DNA of 64,000 nucleotides from Rariloculus sp963665575 (GCA_963665575.2 CAXXDW010000002.1:1-64000); one strand, 5' to 3'. Shown: positions 10,154 to 19,015, counted from the first letter of the stretch. Numbers and translations are program-made. Notes: generated by a model from the sequence alone, not told the origin.

Positions 10154-10284
10154 CGATGCAGGCGTCCGGCAGCCTGCGCTGCAGAAATTCGCGTACACGA
10201 AAGCCCGCTACTTCTGTCCCATTTATTGACAGATTGACAAGAGTTACCGGCCATGTTTGACGAATTCAATCAATGAATGGAGTG

Positions 10285-10330
10285 CGGTAGAGGATTCGCA
10301 ACCGCGAGTTGCTACGGCGCAGGCTCGGGA
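10285..10330 (+). repeat. Dispersed hairpin repeat, copy 1 (diverged)
   Basis: The sequence GCAACCGCGAGTTGC folds into a short stem and is followed by GGCGCAGGCTC. It resembles elements at 11577-11630, 18051-18110 and, inverted, 63733-63774. It overlaps the 3' end of tctC. Similarity was judged by eye. Confidence 0.3.
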
Positions 10331-11344
10331 GGCTGAATGATGCCGAGGTCGATCATGGCCTGATGCGCGTCGTCGTAGAGCTGCTCGAGCTGGGCGCCCC
10401 ACGCTTCGCGGCCCGCGACCGCCGAACGGCTCAGACCCGCGCCGTCGAGATAGGCGAGATAGCTCGGATGGTTCATGCCCGCGAGCAGGCCCCGCTCGAG
10501 AATCTCGACGCGGTCCTCTGCGGTGCCGCTCAGCACCACGTAGCCGCGCACGGTCGAGAACGTGGCGTCATAGCCGAGTTCCAGGGTCGTCGGCGTGTCC
10601 GGCAGCACCTCGATCCGCTCGCCGGCCATGACCGCGAGCGCGCGGAACTCGCCGCGCTCGATCTGCTGCAGCGCCTCGGTAAGGTTCAGTGCCGCCGCGT
10701 CGATGCTGCCGCCCATGAGGTTGGTGACGATCTCCCCGCCGCCTGCGAACGGCACCACGCTGAGTTCGGTGCCCGCGACCTGCGCAAACACGGCGCCCGC
10801 AACGTGGTCGATACTGCCGACCTGGGTCGAGCCCCACTTGATCGGCCGGTCCAGGCCGAGCGCGATGAGATCCTCGATGTCGTCGATCCCGCTGTCGCTC
10901 AGCACGGTGATCACGAGCGGATCGTCGGTCGCGCGCGCCACCGGGACCAGGTCGTCGATTGTCAGCGGGCCCCTGGCCGCGCGCGATGGCGAAGAGGTGC
11001 GTCGGCGTGATGGCCAACACGGTATGCCCGTCGCGCGGCCGGTTCGCGACGTAGCTCATTGCGACGATCCCGCCGCCGCCGGTCCTCGGGATCACCGCGA
11101 CATTCGTGCCGAGCGCCTCGCGCGCGCCGGTGAGGATCGTGCGTGCCGTGGTGTCGGTACCGCCGCCGGGCGAGGCGTGGGTGACGATGTCGATCGGCCC
11201 GGACGGGAAGTCGTCCTGCGCGTGAACCGTGCCAACGCGAACGGCGGCGAAAGTGAGCAGCCCGAATGCCGCAAACGCAAGGGGAGTCGCACGACCGGTC
11301 GCTTGAGACCCTCGCCCGCAGGGATGCGGGCGTGGAGCGTACAT
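10312..11344 (-). CDS. TTT-family periplasmic substrate-binding protein TctC (one frameshift)
   Basis: The signal peptide ends near VGTVHAQDD, followed by PIDIVTHASPGGGTDTTAR, the carboxylate-binding start of Bug/TctC receptors. The frame changes at about 10966-10973, between HLFAIARGQG and LTIDDLVPVARA, where one extra base lies in the GGGCCCC run; the corrected length is about 343 residues. The C-terminal lobe (PIKWGSTQVGSIDHVAG, AVMAGERIEVLPDTPTTLE) is typical. Start choice is uncertain: ATG 11344 lies in the loop of a 29-bp perfect inverted repeat whose inner arm encodes part of the signal peptide, and ATG 11368 lies in the outer arm. The protein captures a carboxylate for TctAB. Confidence 0.87.
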
Positions 11345-11390
11345 GGATGTATTCACAGCGTGTCTCAAGCGACCGGTCGTGCGACTCCCC
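11281..11390. repeat. 29-bp perfect inverted repeat with nested hairpin
   Basis: Arms 11281-11309 and 11362-11390 are exactly complementary over 29 bases. The 52-base loop holds a second perfect hairpin, CGCCCGCA/TGCGGGCG (11313-11320 with 11325-11332). On the tctC transcript the structure would enclose the ATG at 11344 and part of the signal-peptide coding sequence. It may control translation, be a mobile-element footprint, or be a fold-back assembly artefact. Confidence 0.85.
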
Positions 11391-11728
11391 GCAACTCCGG
11401 GAAGTATCCTGTTGAGTAGATAACGTCGATTCAGCGCAGCCTGTCAAGGCCAGGGCCTTGCGCTCAGGGAAGTCGCGAAAGCGAAAATCCGAAATCGCCG
11501 TCCCATCGCCCGATCGATTTCGTCAAATAGGCTCGATGTTCTCCTCAATCGATCGCCCGATGGAGCGGATGAAAACAGATTTGCAGCCGTGAATTGCTGC
11601 GTCGCAGGCTCCCCGGGCACGTTTCCTGCGACACGGCTCGCGAACGGGACCACCGCCCGCCGAGACAGATACGTCCCGCGTCTGTTATTTTCCACGGCAG
11701 CGGCACCGTGCCGCGGGGGTTATCCGTA
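11391..11728. other. Divergent intergenic region between tctC and dctP
   Basis: Reading frames here are short and compositionally unlike genes. The region should hold the promoters of the two divergent transporter operons; no convincing -35/-10 pair stands out by eye. Copy 2 of the dispersed hairpin repeat lies at 11577-11630. Confidence 0.5.
11577..11630 (+). repeat. Dispersed hairpin repeat, copy 2
   Basis: GCAGCCGTGAATTGCTGC forms a 5-bp stem and continues into GTCGCAGGCTCCCCGGGCACG. It shares GCAGCCGTGAATT and the following GCANGCTCCC block with the copy at 18051-18110. Confidence 0.4.
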
Positions 11729-12727
11729 ATGAAAATCCGCTCGTATCTTGTCGCGTTCCTGGGCGCAGTGCTGCTCGTCGCGAGCGGCTCTCTGGCTGCG
11801 CAGACGATTCTGAGAGCCTCGCACCAGTGGCCCGGCGGCATTGCCGACCTGCGCGACGAGTTCATTCAGATGATCGCCCGCGACATTGCGGCCGCCGACG
11901 TCGGGCTCGAGATTCGCGTGTATCCGGGTGAGGCGCTCTTCAAGGCGCGCGACCAGTGGCCCGCGATGGTGCGCGGCCGCCTCGACATCACCGTCCTGCC
12001 GCTCGACTACATGAGCGGCCGGCACCCGCAGTTCAGCGCGACGCTCATGCCCGGGCTCGTCAAGGACCACGATCACGCCCAGCGTCTCAACGACTCTCCC
12101 TTCATGGCCGAAATCAAGCGGATCATGGACGAAGCCGGCGTGATCGTGCTCGCCGACGCCTGGGTCTCGGGGGGCTTCGCATCTTCGGAGAGCTGCGTCC
12201 TCGCGCCCGACGACATCGCGGGCCAGGTCACGCGCGCGGCGGGACCCGCCTTTGAGCGCATGCTCGCCGGTGCCGGCGCCTCGATCGCCTCGATGCCGAG
12301 TTCGGAAATCTATACGGCCATGCAGACGGGCGTGCTCGACGCGGCGAACACGAGCTCGGCGAGCTTCATGTCGTTCCGGCTCCACGAGCAGGCCGTGTGC
12401 TACACGGGTCCCGGCGATTCGGCGCTGTGGTTCATGTACGAACCGATCCTGATGTCCAGGCGAAGCTGGGAACGGCTCGATGCGGCCCAGCAGGCGGCGC
12501 TCGGTACCGCGGCCGAACGCGCCGAGGCGTTCTTTGCGGCCGAGGTGCGCAAGCAGGACCTTCAGGCCGAGGAGATGTTCGAGTCCGAGGGCGTCGAGGT
12601 CGTGCACATGTCGCCCGAGCAGACCGCCGCCTGGCTCGAGATTGCCGAGCGCACTTCCTACAGCTTCTTCGCCGAGGAGGTCGAGGGCGGTCAGGCGCTG
12701 CTCGACAGCGCGCTCGCCGTCGACTGA
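11729..12727 (+). CDS. dctP: TRAP transporter solute-binding protein DctP
   Basis: 332 residues from ATG 11729 with GGGGG upstream. The signal peptide (KIRSYLVAFLGAVLLVASG, cleaved near SLAAQT) precedes a DctP fold: LRASHQWPGGIADLRDEF, EIRVYPGEALFKARDQWPAM, and the conserved membrane-facing segment PSSEIYTAMQTGVLDAANT. The family binds organic acids in the periplasm and delivers them to DctQM. It is the first gene of dctPQM; dctQ starts 51 bases downstream. Ligand identity is not predictable; the neighbouring oxaloacetate decarboxylase genes fit a C4-type acid but do not prove it. Confidence 0.93.
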   Translation: MKIRSYLVAFLGAVLLVASGSLAAQTILRASHQWPGGIADLRDEFIQMIARDIAAADVGLEIRVYPGEALFKARDQWPAMVRGRLDITVLPLDYMSGRHPQFSATLMPGLVKDHDHAQRLNDSPFMAEIKRIMDEAGVIVLADAWVSGGFASSESCVLAPDDIAGQVTRAAGPAFERMLAGAGASIASMPSSEIYTAMQTGVLDAANTSSASFMSFRLHEQAVCYTGPGDSALWFMYEPILMSRRSWERLDAAQQAALGTAAERAEAFFAAEVRKQDLQAEEMFESEGVEVVHMSPEQTAAWLEIAERTSYSFFAEEVEGGQALLDSALAVD

Positions 12728-12778
12728 ATGCGCGTCCCGCGTCGACCGCGGCCGGCAGCTTCGATCGTACCTCCTTAA

Positions 12779-13303
12779 ATGGAACTCGTAGTCCGCGCGG
12801 TCCGCCGCCTGTCCGGCTTCTTCGGCATCGTGGCCGCGGTGTGTCTCGGCGCCGCATGTATCGCCGTGTGCCACATGGTTTTCGTCCGCTACGTGCTCGG
12901 CGCGTCGACGATCTGGCAGACGGAGTTCGTGCTCTACTCGGTCGTTGCGGCGACGCTGATCGGCAGCCCCTATGTGCTCGCGATGCGCGGCCACGTCAAC
13001 GTCGACCTCGTGAGCCATTATCTTGGCCCGCGTGCAAGGAAAGTCCTTCAACTATTCGCGTCGACGCTCGGGATTGTCTTCTGCGTCGTCGTCGCCTGGA
13101 GCGGCGGGCGCTACTTCCTCGAAGCCTGGACCGAAGGCTGGGTCACCGAGTCGGTCTGGGCGCCGCCGCTCTCGATCATCCTGCTGCCGTTGCCGCTCGG
13201 GCTCGGGCTGCTCGTGTTGCAGTACCTCGTCGACATCGCCTGTCTGATCACGGGATTCGAGCCGGACGACCTGCCTGACACGCCACCGGAGCCGCCCGGA
13301 TGA
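12779..13303 (+). CDS. dctQ: TRAP transporter small membrane subunit DctQ
   Basis: 174 residues with four hydrophobic segments (residues about 14-34, 45-65, 88-108, 128-150). The DctQ hallmark is the segment FVRYVLGASTIWQTEF in the loop between helices 1 and 2. A CTCC-rich leader without a clear Shine-Dalgarno site precedes ATG 12779. Its stop overlaps the start of dctM (ATGA at 13300). It forms the membrane complex with DctM. Confidence 0.92.
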   Translation: MELVVRAVRRLSGFFGIVAAVCLGAACIAVCHMVFVRYVLGASTIWQTEFVLYSVVAATLIGSPYVLAMRGHVNVDLVSHYLGPRARKVLQLFASTLGIVFCVVVAWSGGRYFLEAWTEGWVTESVWAPPLSIILLPLPLGLGLLVLQYLVDIACLITGFEPDDLPDTPPEPPG

Positions 13304-14616
13304 GTCCGCTCGAAATCGGTGCGCTGATCGGTATCGTCACGCTGCTCGTGCTCGCCTCGGGCGTGCCGATCGCGTTCGGGCTCGGTTTCGTGTCGCTCGC
13401 CTTCCTGCTGATCTTCGAAGGGCCCGGCGGGCTCGTCTTCGTCGGCGAACTCCTGTTCTCCTACCTCGCGGACTTCACGCTCGTCGCGATACCGATGTTC
13501 ATCGTCATGGGTGCGGCGGTCGCGTCGTCGCCCGCGGGAGCGGATCTCTATACCGTGCTCGAACGCTGGCTCGGCCGCGTACCCGGCGGGCTCGTGATCT
13601 CGAACATCGGCGCCTGCACGATTTTCTCCGCGCTCAGCGGGTCCTCGCCTGCGACCTGCGCGGCCATCGGCAAGATGGGCATCCCCGAGATGCGCAAGCG
13701 CGGTTATCCGGCGGGACTCGCGTCCGGCGCCATCGCCGCCGGCGGCACGCTCGGGATCCTCATTCCGCCGAGCGTGACGATGATCGTCTACGGCATCGCC
13801 ACGGGCACGTCGATCGGGCGGCTGTTCCTGTCGGGACTTCTGCCCGGCCTGCTGCTGACCGCGCTCTTCATCGCCTGGGCGCTCTACTACTCGCGCGCTC
13901 GCGGCAGCGCAGGCTCGGCACTTGCGGGACGGCGCTACACCTGGGCGGAAAAGTTCGGACCCCTGCCGAGAGTGCTGCCGTTCTTCCTCATCGTCGCCGG
14001 CATCCTGTACGTGCTTTATGGCGGCATCGCGACGCCATCGGAGGCCGCCGGAGTCGGCGCGATGCTCTGTCTGGCGTTCGTGGCGATCGTGTACCGGCAG
14101 TGGCAGCCGAAGCGCATCGGCCTGATCTTTCGTTCGAGCATGCGCGAGAGCGTGATGATCATGATGATCATCGCGGCCTCGGGCCTCTTCGCCTACACGC
14201 TGTCGTCGCTGTTCGTGACGCAGTCGGTCGCCGAGACCATCGCGTCGCTCGAGGTCAACCGCTGGGTGCTCATGGGCATCATCAACGTGTTCCTGCTGGT
14301 CGCGGGATTCTTCCTGCCGCCCGTCGCGGTGATCCTCATGACGGCCCCGATCCTGCTGCCGATCGTCAATGGCGCGGGCTTTGATCCGTACTGGTTCGCC
14401 GTCATCATGACGGTCAATCTCGAGATCGGCCTGATCACGCCGCCGGTCGGGCTCAACCTCTACGTAATCAATGGAATTGTGCCCGACGTATCCTTGCAGA
14501 CCGTACTGCGCGGTGCGCTGCCCTTCGTGATCATGATGGTGATCGGCATCGTCCTGCTGAGCGTCTTTCCGGGGATCGTGACGTGGCTGCCGGATCTGCT
14601 GATGGGGCCGGCCTGA
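13300..14616 (+). CDS. dctM: TRAP transporter large membrane subunit DctM
   Basis: 438 residues, about twelve membrane helices. Family signatures include VAIPMFIVMGAAVASS, GCTIFSALSGSSPATCAAIG-like sequence near residue 110, and GTLGILIPPSVTMIVYGIAT; the C-terminal half repeats the fold (GLITPPVGLNLYVINGI). It is the Na+-coupled translocating subunit. The gene ends the dctPQM operon and faces oadB convergently across 205 bases that hold no recognisable gene. Confidence 0.95.
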   Translation: MSPLEIGALIGIVTLLVLASGVPIAFGLGFVSLAFLLIFEGPGGLVFVGELLFSYLADFTLVAIPMFIVMGAAVASSPAGADLYTVLERWLGRVPGGLVISNIGACTIFSALSGSSPATCAAIGKMGIPEMRKRGYPAGLASGAIAAGGTLGILIPPSVTMIVYGIATGTSIGRLFLSGLLPGLLLTALFIAWALYYSRARGSAGSALAGRRYTWAEKFGPLPRVLPFFLIVAGILYVLYGGIATPSEAAGVGAMLCLAFVAIVYRQWQPKRIGLIFRSSMRESVMIMMIIAASGLFAYTLSSLFVTQSVAETIASLEVNRWVLMGIINVFLLVAGFFLPPVAVILMTAPILLPIVNGAGFDPYWFAVIMTVNLEIGLITPPVGLNLYVINGIVPDVSLQTVLRGALPFVIMMVIGIVLLSVFPGIVTWLPDLLMGPA

Positions 14617-14821
14617 CTGGACGAAAGCACGGTAACAGGCGACGAGGGTGCAAGTCTGCCGAAGCTGCCCTCCTGGTCCAGTGGCGGTACACAGGTCGAC
14701 GTTGCAAGTCGCGACGATCTGTATGCCGCAATGGAAGGCCGCTGATTGCGTGTCGATCAGCTCAACCTTCGGGCCCGGCCGACCTGCTATCCGAATCCTG
14801 GATCAGTAGTTGGGCAGCCCT

Positions 14822-15958
14822 TCAGCCCCCGACCAGTGCAAGCAGCACGCCCGCGACGACGGCCGAGCCGATGACGCCTGCGACGTTCGGTCCCATCGCG
14901 TGCATGAGCAGGTGGTTCGCATCGTCGGATTCGAGCCCGACGCGGTTGACGACGCGCGCCGCCATCGGCACGGCCGAGACGCCGGCGGCGCCGATCAGCG
15001 GATTGATCCTGCCGCGCGTCGCCCAGCACATGAGTTTGCCCATGAGCACGCCCGAAGCCGTGCCGATCGAGAAGGCCACGGCGCCGAGCACGAGGATGCC
15101 GAGCGTTTCGAGGTTCAGGAACTGATCGGCGCTGAGCTTCGAACCGACGGCGAGCCCGAGCAGGATCGTCACGACGTTCAGCATCTCGTTCTGCGCGGCG
15201 CGGTTGAGCCGCTCTACGACGCCGCATTCGCGCAGCAGATTGCCGAAGGTCAGCATGCCGATCAGCGGCGTTGCCGTCGGCAGGAAGGCGGCCGTGACGG
15301 CGAGCACCGTGAGCGGAAACAGGATGCGCTCCAGGCGCGACACGGGCCGCAGTTGCTGCATCCGGATTCTGCGCTCGCGCTTCGTCGTCAGCGCGCGCAT
15401 GATTGGCGGCTGGATGATCGGCACGAGCGCCATGTAGGAATAGGCCGCGACCGCGATCGCACCGAGCAGTTCCGGCGCCAGGCGCGATGCGAGGAAAATG
15501 GCCGTTGGGCCGTCGGCGCCGCCGATGATGCCGATGGCCGCGGCGTCGGCAAGGCTGAAGTCGAACCCCGGGACCGCGTTTAGCAGCAACGCGCCGAGCA
15601 GCGTCAGGAAAATGCCGACCTGGGCCGCGGCGCCGAGCAGGATCGTCTTGGGATTGGCGATCAGCGCGCCGAAGTCCGTGAGCGCCCCGACGCCGAGGAA
15701 GATCAGCAGCGGGAAGATGCCGGTGTCGATGCCGACCGCCGAGACGTAGCCGAGCAGGCCGTCGGGACCGCCGATGCCGGCCACCGGGATGTTGCTGAGA
15801 ATCGCGCCGAAGCCGATCGGCACGAGCAGCAACGGCTCGAAGCGCTTGCGGATCGCGAGGTAGAGGAGCACGGCGCCGACGACGATCATCGCGAGATCGG
15901 CGAAGCCGAAGTTCGCGATCCCGGTCGTGCCCCACAGGGCCCTGAGACCTTCGTCCAT
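14822..15958 (-). CDS. oadB: Oxaloacetate decarboxylase beta subunit, Na+-pumping
   Basis: 378 residues with about nine membrane segments and the OadB/GcdB/MmdB signatures GFGAILSNIPVAG, FGALIANPKTILLGA and GGADGPTAIFLASRL. This integral subunit decarboxylates carboxybiotin and exports Na+, turning the free energy of decarboxylation into a sodium gradient. It starts nine bases after oadA ends, on the same strand. In related systems (methylmalonyl-CoA or glutaconyl-CoA decarboxylase) the beta subunit is very similar; the oxaloacetate assignment rests on the adjacent alpha subunit. Confidence 0.94.
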   Translation of the reverse strand: MDEGLRALWGTTGIANFGFADLAMIVVGAVLLYLAIRKRFEPLLLVPIGFGAILSNIPVAGIGGPDGLLGYVSAVGIDTGIFPLLIFLGVGALTDFGALIANPKTILLGAAAQVGIFLTLLGALLLNAVPGFDFSLADAAAIGIIGGADGPTAIFLASRLAPELLGAIAVAAYSYMALVPIIQPPIMRALTTKRERRIRMQQLRPVSRLERILFPLTVLAVTAAFLPTATPLIGMLTFGNLLRECGVVERLNRAAQNEMLNVVTILLGLAVGSKLSADQFLNLETLGILVLGAVAFSIGTASGVLMGKLMCWATRGRINPLIGAAGVSAVPMAARVVNRVGLESDDANHLLMHAMGPNVAGVIGSAVVAGVLLALVGG

Positions 15959-15967
15959 CCGGCGCCG

Positions 15968-17749
15968 TCAGGCGACGTGCACCAGCGCGTGGCCGAGTTC
16001 GACCGAGTCGCCCTCCTGCACCGCGATGGCCGCGACCGTGCCGTCCTTCGGCGAGCGCACCTCGGTCTCCATCTTCATCGCTTCCATGATCACGAGGATG
16101 TCGCCCGTCGCGACCTGTTGACCCGGCTTGACGAGAATGCGGAAGACGCTGCCGGCGAGCGGTGCGTTGACGGGTTCGCCGCCGGCGGCCGACCCGTCCG
16201 CCGCTTGCGGCGCCGGCGTTCCGGCCGGACTGATCCCGGCGATGTCGCCGGCCGGCGAGACGACGACGTCGTAGTCGCGTCCGTCGACGCTGACCGTGTA
16301 GCGCTCCGGTCCGTCGGCTGGCCGCGCGGGCGCTACCGGAGCAGGGGCGGCAGCTGCTTCTTCGGGATCGCCGGGCGCGGGCTCGAACGCCGACGGATCG
16401 CCTCGGTTCTCGAGGAAATTGAGCCCGACCTCGGGGAAGAGTGCGTAGGTGAGCACGTCATCGACGCCTCCGACCTTGAGCCCCTTCTCCCGGGCCAGCC
16501 GGTCGACCTCCGCGGTGAGGCTCACCATCTCGGGATCGATCAGATCGGCCGGTCGGCAGGTCACGGGCTCGGCGCCTGCGAGTACGCGCGCCTGCAGGTC
16601 CTTGTCGACGGGCGCCGGGGTCGCGCCGTACTCGCCCTTGAGGATCGCCTGAGTCTGCTTGGTGATGTTCTTGTAGCGTTCGCCGAGGAGCACGTTCAGC
16701 ACCGATTGCGTGCCGACGATCTGCGAAGTCGGCGTCACGAGCGGGATGAATCCGAGCTCCTGCCTGACGCGCGGGATCTCGGCGATCACGTCGTCGTAGG
16801 CGTGCTCCGCATTCTGGTCGCGGAGCTGGTTCTCCATGTTCGTGAGCATGCCGCCCGGAACCTGGGAAACCAGAATCCGCGCATCGACGCCCTTGAGGCT
16901 GCCCTCGAACTTCGCGTACTTCTTGCGGACCCCACGGAAATACGCGGCGATCTCGCCGAGCAGCGGCAGATCGAGCCCCGGGTCGCGGTCGGTCCCCTCG
17001 AGGATCGCGACGACGGTCTCGGTCGGGGAATGGCCGTAGGTCATGCTGAGCGGCGAGATCGCGAGGTCGATCATGTCGATGCCGGCTTCGGCGGCCTTGA
17101 TGTTCGTCGCCGTGCTCATGCCGGTCGTCGCGTGGGTCTGCATCGCGATCGGCACGCTGCACGCTTCCTTGAGCCGCGAGACGAGTTCCTCGGCGACGTA
17201 GGGCTTGAGCAGCCCCGCCATGTCCTTGATGCAGACCGATTGGCAGCCGAGGTCCTCGAAGCGCCTGCCCATGTCCACCCACATGTCGATCGTGTGCACG
17301 GGGCTGACCGTGTAGGACATCGCGCCCTGTGCGTGCCTGTCGACCTTGAGCGTGGCCTTGATCGCGTGTTCGAGATTGCGAAAATCGTTGAGCGCGTCGA
17401 AGATCCGGAAGATGTCGACGCCGTTGACCGCCGCGCGTTCGACGAAGGCCTCGACGACGTCGTCGGCGTAGTGGCGGTAGCCGAGCAGGTTCTGGCCGCG
17501 CAGCAGCATCTGCTGGGGCGTGTTGGGCATGGCCTGCTTGAGCAGCCGGATGCGCTCCCACGGATCCTCACCGAGGTAGCGGATACAGGCGTCGAAGGTT
17601 GCGCCGCCCCAGCTCTCCGACGACCAGAACCCGACCTGGTCGAGCTTCGGCGCGATCGGCAGCATGTCCTCGATGCGCACGCGCGTCGCGAGCAGCGACT
17701 GGTGGGCGTCGCGGAGCGCGAGTTCCGTGATCTTGAGCGGGTTGCTCAT
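15968..17749 (-). CDS. oadA: Oxaloacetate decarboxylase alpha subunit, biotin-carrying
   Basis: 593 residues. The N-terminal carboxyltransferase domain (about 1-460) contains LRDAHQSLLATRVR, the metal-binding HATTGM and the pyruvate-carboxylase-like KDMAGLLKPYVAEEL. A Pro/Ala linker leads to a biotinyl domain with EAMKMET, biotinylated Lys559. It transfers CO2 from oxaloacetate to biotin at the cytoplasmic face of the OadB-G complex. It overlaps oadG by four bases (17746-17749). The length and domain order match OadA of Vibrio and Klebsiella; a pyruvate carboxylase B role is the alternative but is less likely beside oadG and oadB. Confidence 0.95.
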   Translation of the reverse strand: MSNPLKITELALRDAHQSLLATRVRIEDMLPIAPKLDQVGFWSSESWGGATFDACIRYLGEDPWERIRLLKQAMPNTPQQMLLRGQNLLGYRHYADDVVEAFVERAAVNGVDIFRIFDALNDFRNLEHAIKATLKVDRHAQGAMSYTVSPVHTIDMWVDMGRRFEDLGCQSVCIKDMAGLLKPYVAEELVSRLKEACSVPIAMQTHATTGMSTATNIKAAEAGIDMIDLAISPLSMTYGHSPTETVVAILEGTDRDPGLDLPLLGEIAAYFRGVRKKYAKFEGSLKGVDARILVSQVPGGMLTNMENQLRDQNAEHAYDDVIAEIPRVRQELGFIPLVTPTSQIVGTQSVLNVLLGERYKNITKQTQAILKGEYGATPAPVDKDLQARVLAGAEPVTCRPADLIDPEMVSLTAEVDRLAREKGLKVGGVDDVLTYALFPEVGLNFLENRGDPSAFEPAPGDPEEAAAAPAPVAPARPADGPERYTVSVDGRDYDVVVSPAGDIAGISPAGTPAPQAADGSAAGGEPVNAPLAGSVFRILVKPGQQVATGDILVIMEAMKMETEVRSPKDGTVAAIAVQEGDSVELGHALVHVA

Positions 17750-18009
17750 GACGCTCGCCTCGTGCGGTACATCCTGACGGCTGCCGCGACGGCCCCTGCG
17801 ATCTCGGGTTTGACGGAGCGCGGCTCGGGCAGCGGGGGTCTTGGGCTCGCCATCGGCGCCGCGGCAGCGACCTGCGGGCGTTGCGTTTCGATGAGCCTTG
17901 CGACGGCGGACATCGCGTGGACGACGAGGATCAGCACGGTCAACAGCACAAACGCGACGCCGAGCCCGATCAGCGTGATATTGACTCCGGCCTGAAAGAT
18001 CTCAGACAT
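17746..18009 (-). CDS. oadG: Oxaloacetate decarboxylase gamma subunit
   Basis: 87 residues: an N-terminal membrane helix (about 8-32, AGVNITLIGLGVAFVLLTVL) and a Pro-rich cytoplasmic tail, as in OadG. It anchors OadA to OadB and helps assembly. It is the first gene of the oadGAB operon. Confidence 0.9.
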   Translation of the reverse strand: MSEIFQAGVNITLIGLGVAFVLLTVLILVVHAMSAVARLIETQRPQVAAAAPMASPRPPLPEPRSVKPEIAGAVAAAVRMYRTRRAS

Positions 18010-18050
18010 GCTCCAGCCCCGCAGAATCCGCCGCTCGCGAAGCCAAGAAA

Positions 18051-18110
18051 CCGAATCCGCAGCCGTGAATTCCCACGGCGCAAGCTCCCGGACGCGTGTC
18101 CGTCGACCGG
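18051..18110 (+). repeat. Dispersed hairpin repeat, copy 3
   Basis: GCCGTGAATTCCCACGGC gives a perfect 6-bp stem, followed by GCAAGCTCCC and the palindrome GGACGCGTGTCC (18090-18101). It lies between oadG and the hydrolase gene and resembles the element at 11577-11630. Confidence 0.4.
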
Positions 18111-18118
18111 CGCAGTGC

Positions 18119-19015
18119 CTAGCGGCTCAGGCTTCGATACACGAGACGCGTGAAGGTCTCGGGGTTCATGAAGCCGGCGCCGTAGGTCTCGTTCCACTCC
18201 GCCGTCGGGTTGGCCGTGACGACGTCGTCCTCGCTCATGCCCTGGTCGATCATCGACTGGATGCGCTCGCGCACGGCGCTCAGCACTTCGAGGTCGTCGC
18301 GCAGGTCATCGGGTGTCGCCAGCGGCCCGTGGCCCGGGATGATCGTCGTTCCCCCGTCGCTGCGGCTCAGCACTTCCTCGCCGGCCGCGATGATGCCGTC
18401 GATCGAGCCGTCGCTTGACACGTCGACGAACGGGAAGAAGCCGTGGAAGAACGTGTCGCCCATGTGGAAGGCGTTGAGGTTCGTGAAGTGCACGAGCGTA
18501 TCGCCATCCGTGTGCGCGTTCTCAACGTGAATGAGGTTGACGGTGTTGCCGTTGTAGTGGAACGTCATGCGGCCGGGGTAGGTGATGTTCGGCCAGGCGT
18601 CGGGCGGCGATGCGGGAATGTCCCCGGCGGGCAGTTCGCGGACCTGGTCGGTGCTCATTCTGGCCTTCACGTTGTCGTGGGCCATGACCGTCGCACCGCC
18701 CGTGCGGAAGTTCTGGTTGCCGCCCGTGTGGTCGCCGTGCCAGTGCGTGTTGATGACGAACGCGACATCCCCGCCGCCGGCCTCGTTTACGGCCGCCTGG
18801 ATTTTCTCGCTGAGCGGCGCGAACTGCGTATCGACGATGAATGCGCCGTCATCGCCGAGCGAAAGCCCGATGTTGCCGCCCTGGCCGACGAGCATGTAGA
18901 GCCCGTCGGCAACGTCGACGGTCTGGATCTCCACTTCAGAAAAATCCTGCTGCGCCCACGCGCCCGTGCTCAAGACGAGCGAGGACGTCAATCCGGCTAT
19001 CAGTGTTGTTCTCAC
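18119..19015 (-). CDS. Secreted metallo-beta-lactamase-fold hydrolase
   Basis: 298 residues from GTG 19015, chosen because GGGAG lies at proper spacing and a signal peptide follows at once (RTTLIAGLTSSLVLSTGAWA, cut before QQDF). The zinc motif HWHGDH places His91, His93, Asp95 and His96; further ligands are the His of ENAHTDGD and the His of IIPGHGP. The fold matches periplasmic MBL hydrolases of the SoxH/quinoprotein-relay type, whose substrates are varied and often unknown. A beta-lactamase role is possible but nothing here specifically supports it. The pirin gene is divergently transcribed 253 bases away. Confidence 0.88.
   Translation of the reverse strand: MRTTLIAGLTSSLVLSTGAWAQQDFSEVEIQTVDVADGLYMLVGQGGNIGLSLGDDGAFIVDTQFAPLSEKIQAAVNEAGGGDVAFVINTHWHGDHTGGNQNFRTGGATVMAHDNVKARMSTDQVRELPAGDIPASPPDAWPNITYPGRMTFHYNGNTVNLIHVENAHTDGDTLVHFTNLNAFHMGDTFFHGFFPFVDVSSDGSIDGIIAAGEEVLSRSDGGTTIIPGHGPLATPDDLRDDLEVLSAVRERIQSMIDQGMSEDDVVTANPTAEWNETYGAGFMNPETFTRLVYRSLSR

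Noticed and set aside
11444..11865. Minus-strand frames upstream of dctP
   Set aside because: Short, overlapping each other, no coding bias; better explained as the intergenic promoter region.
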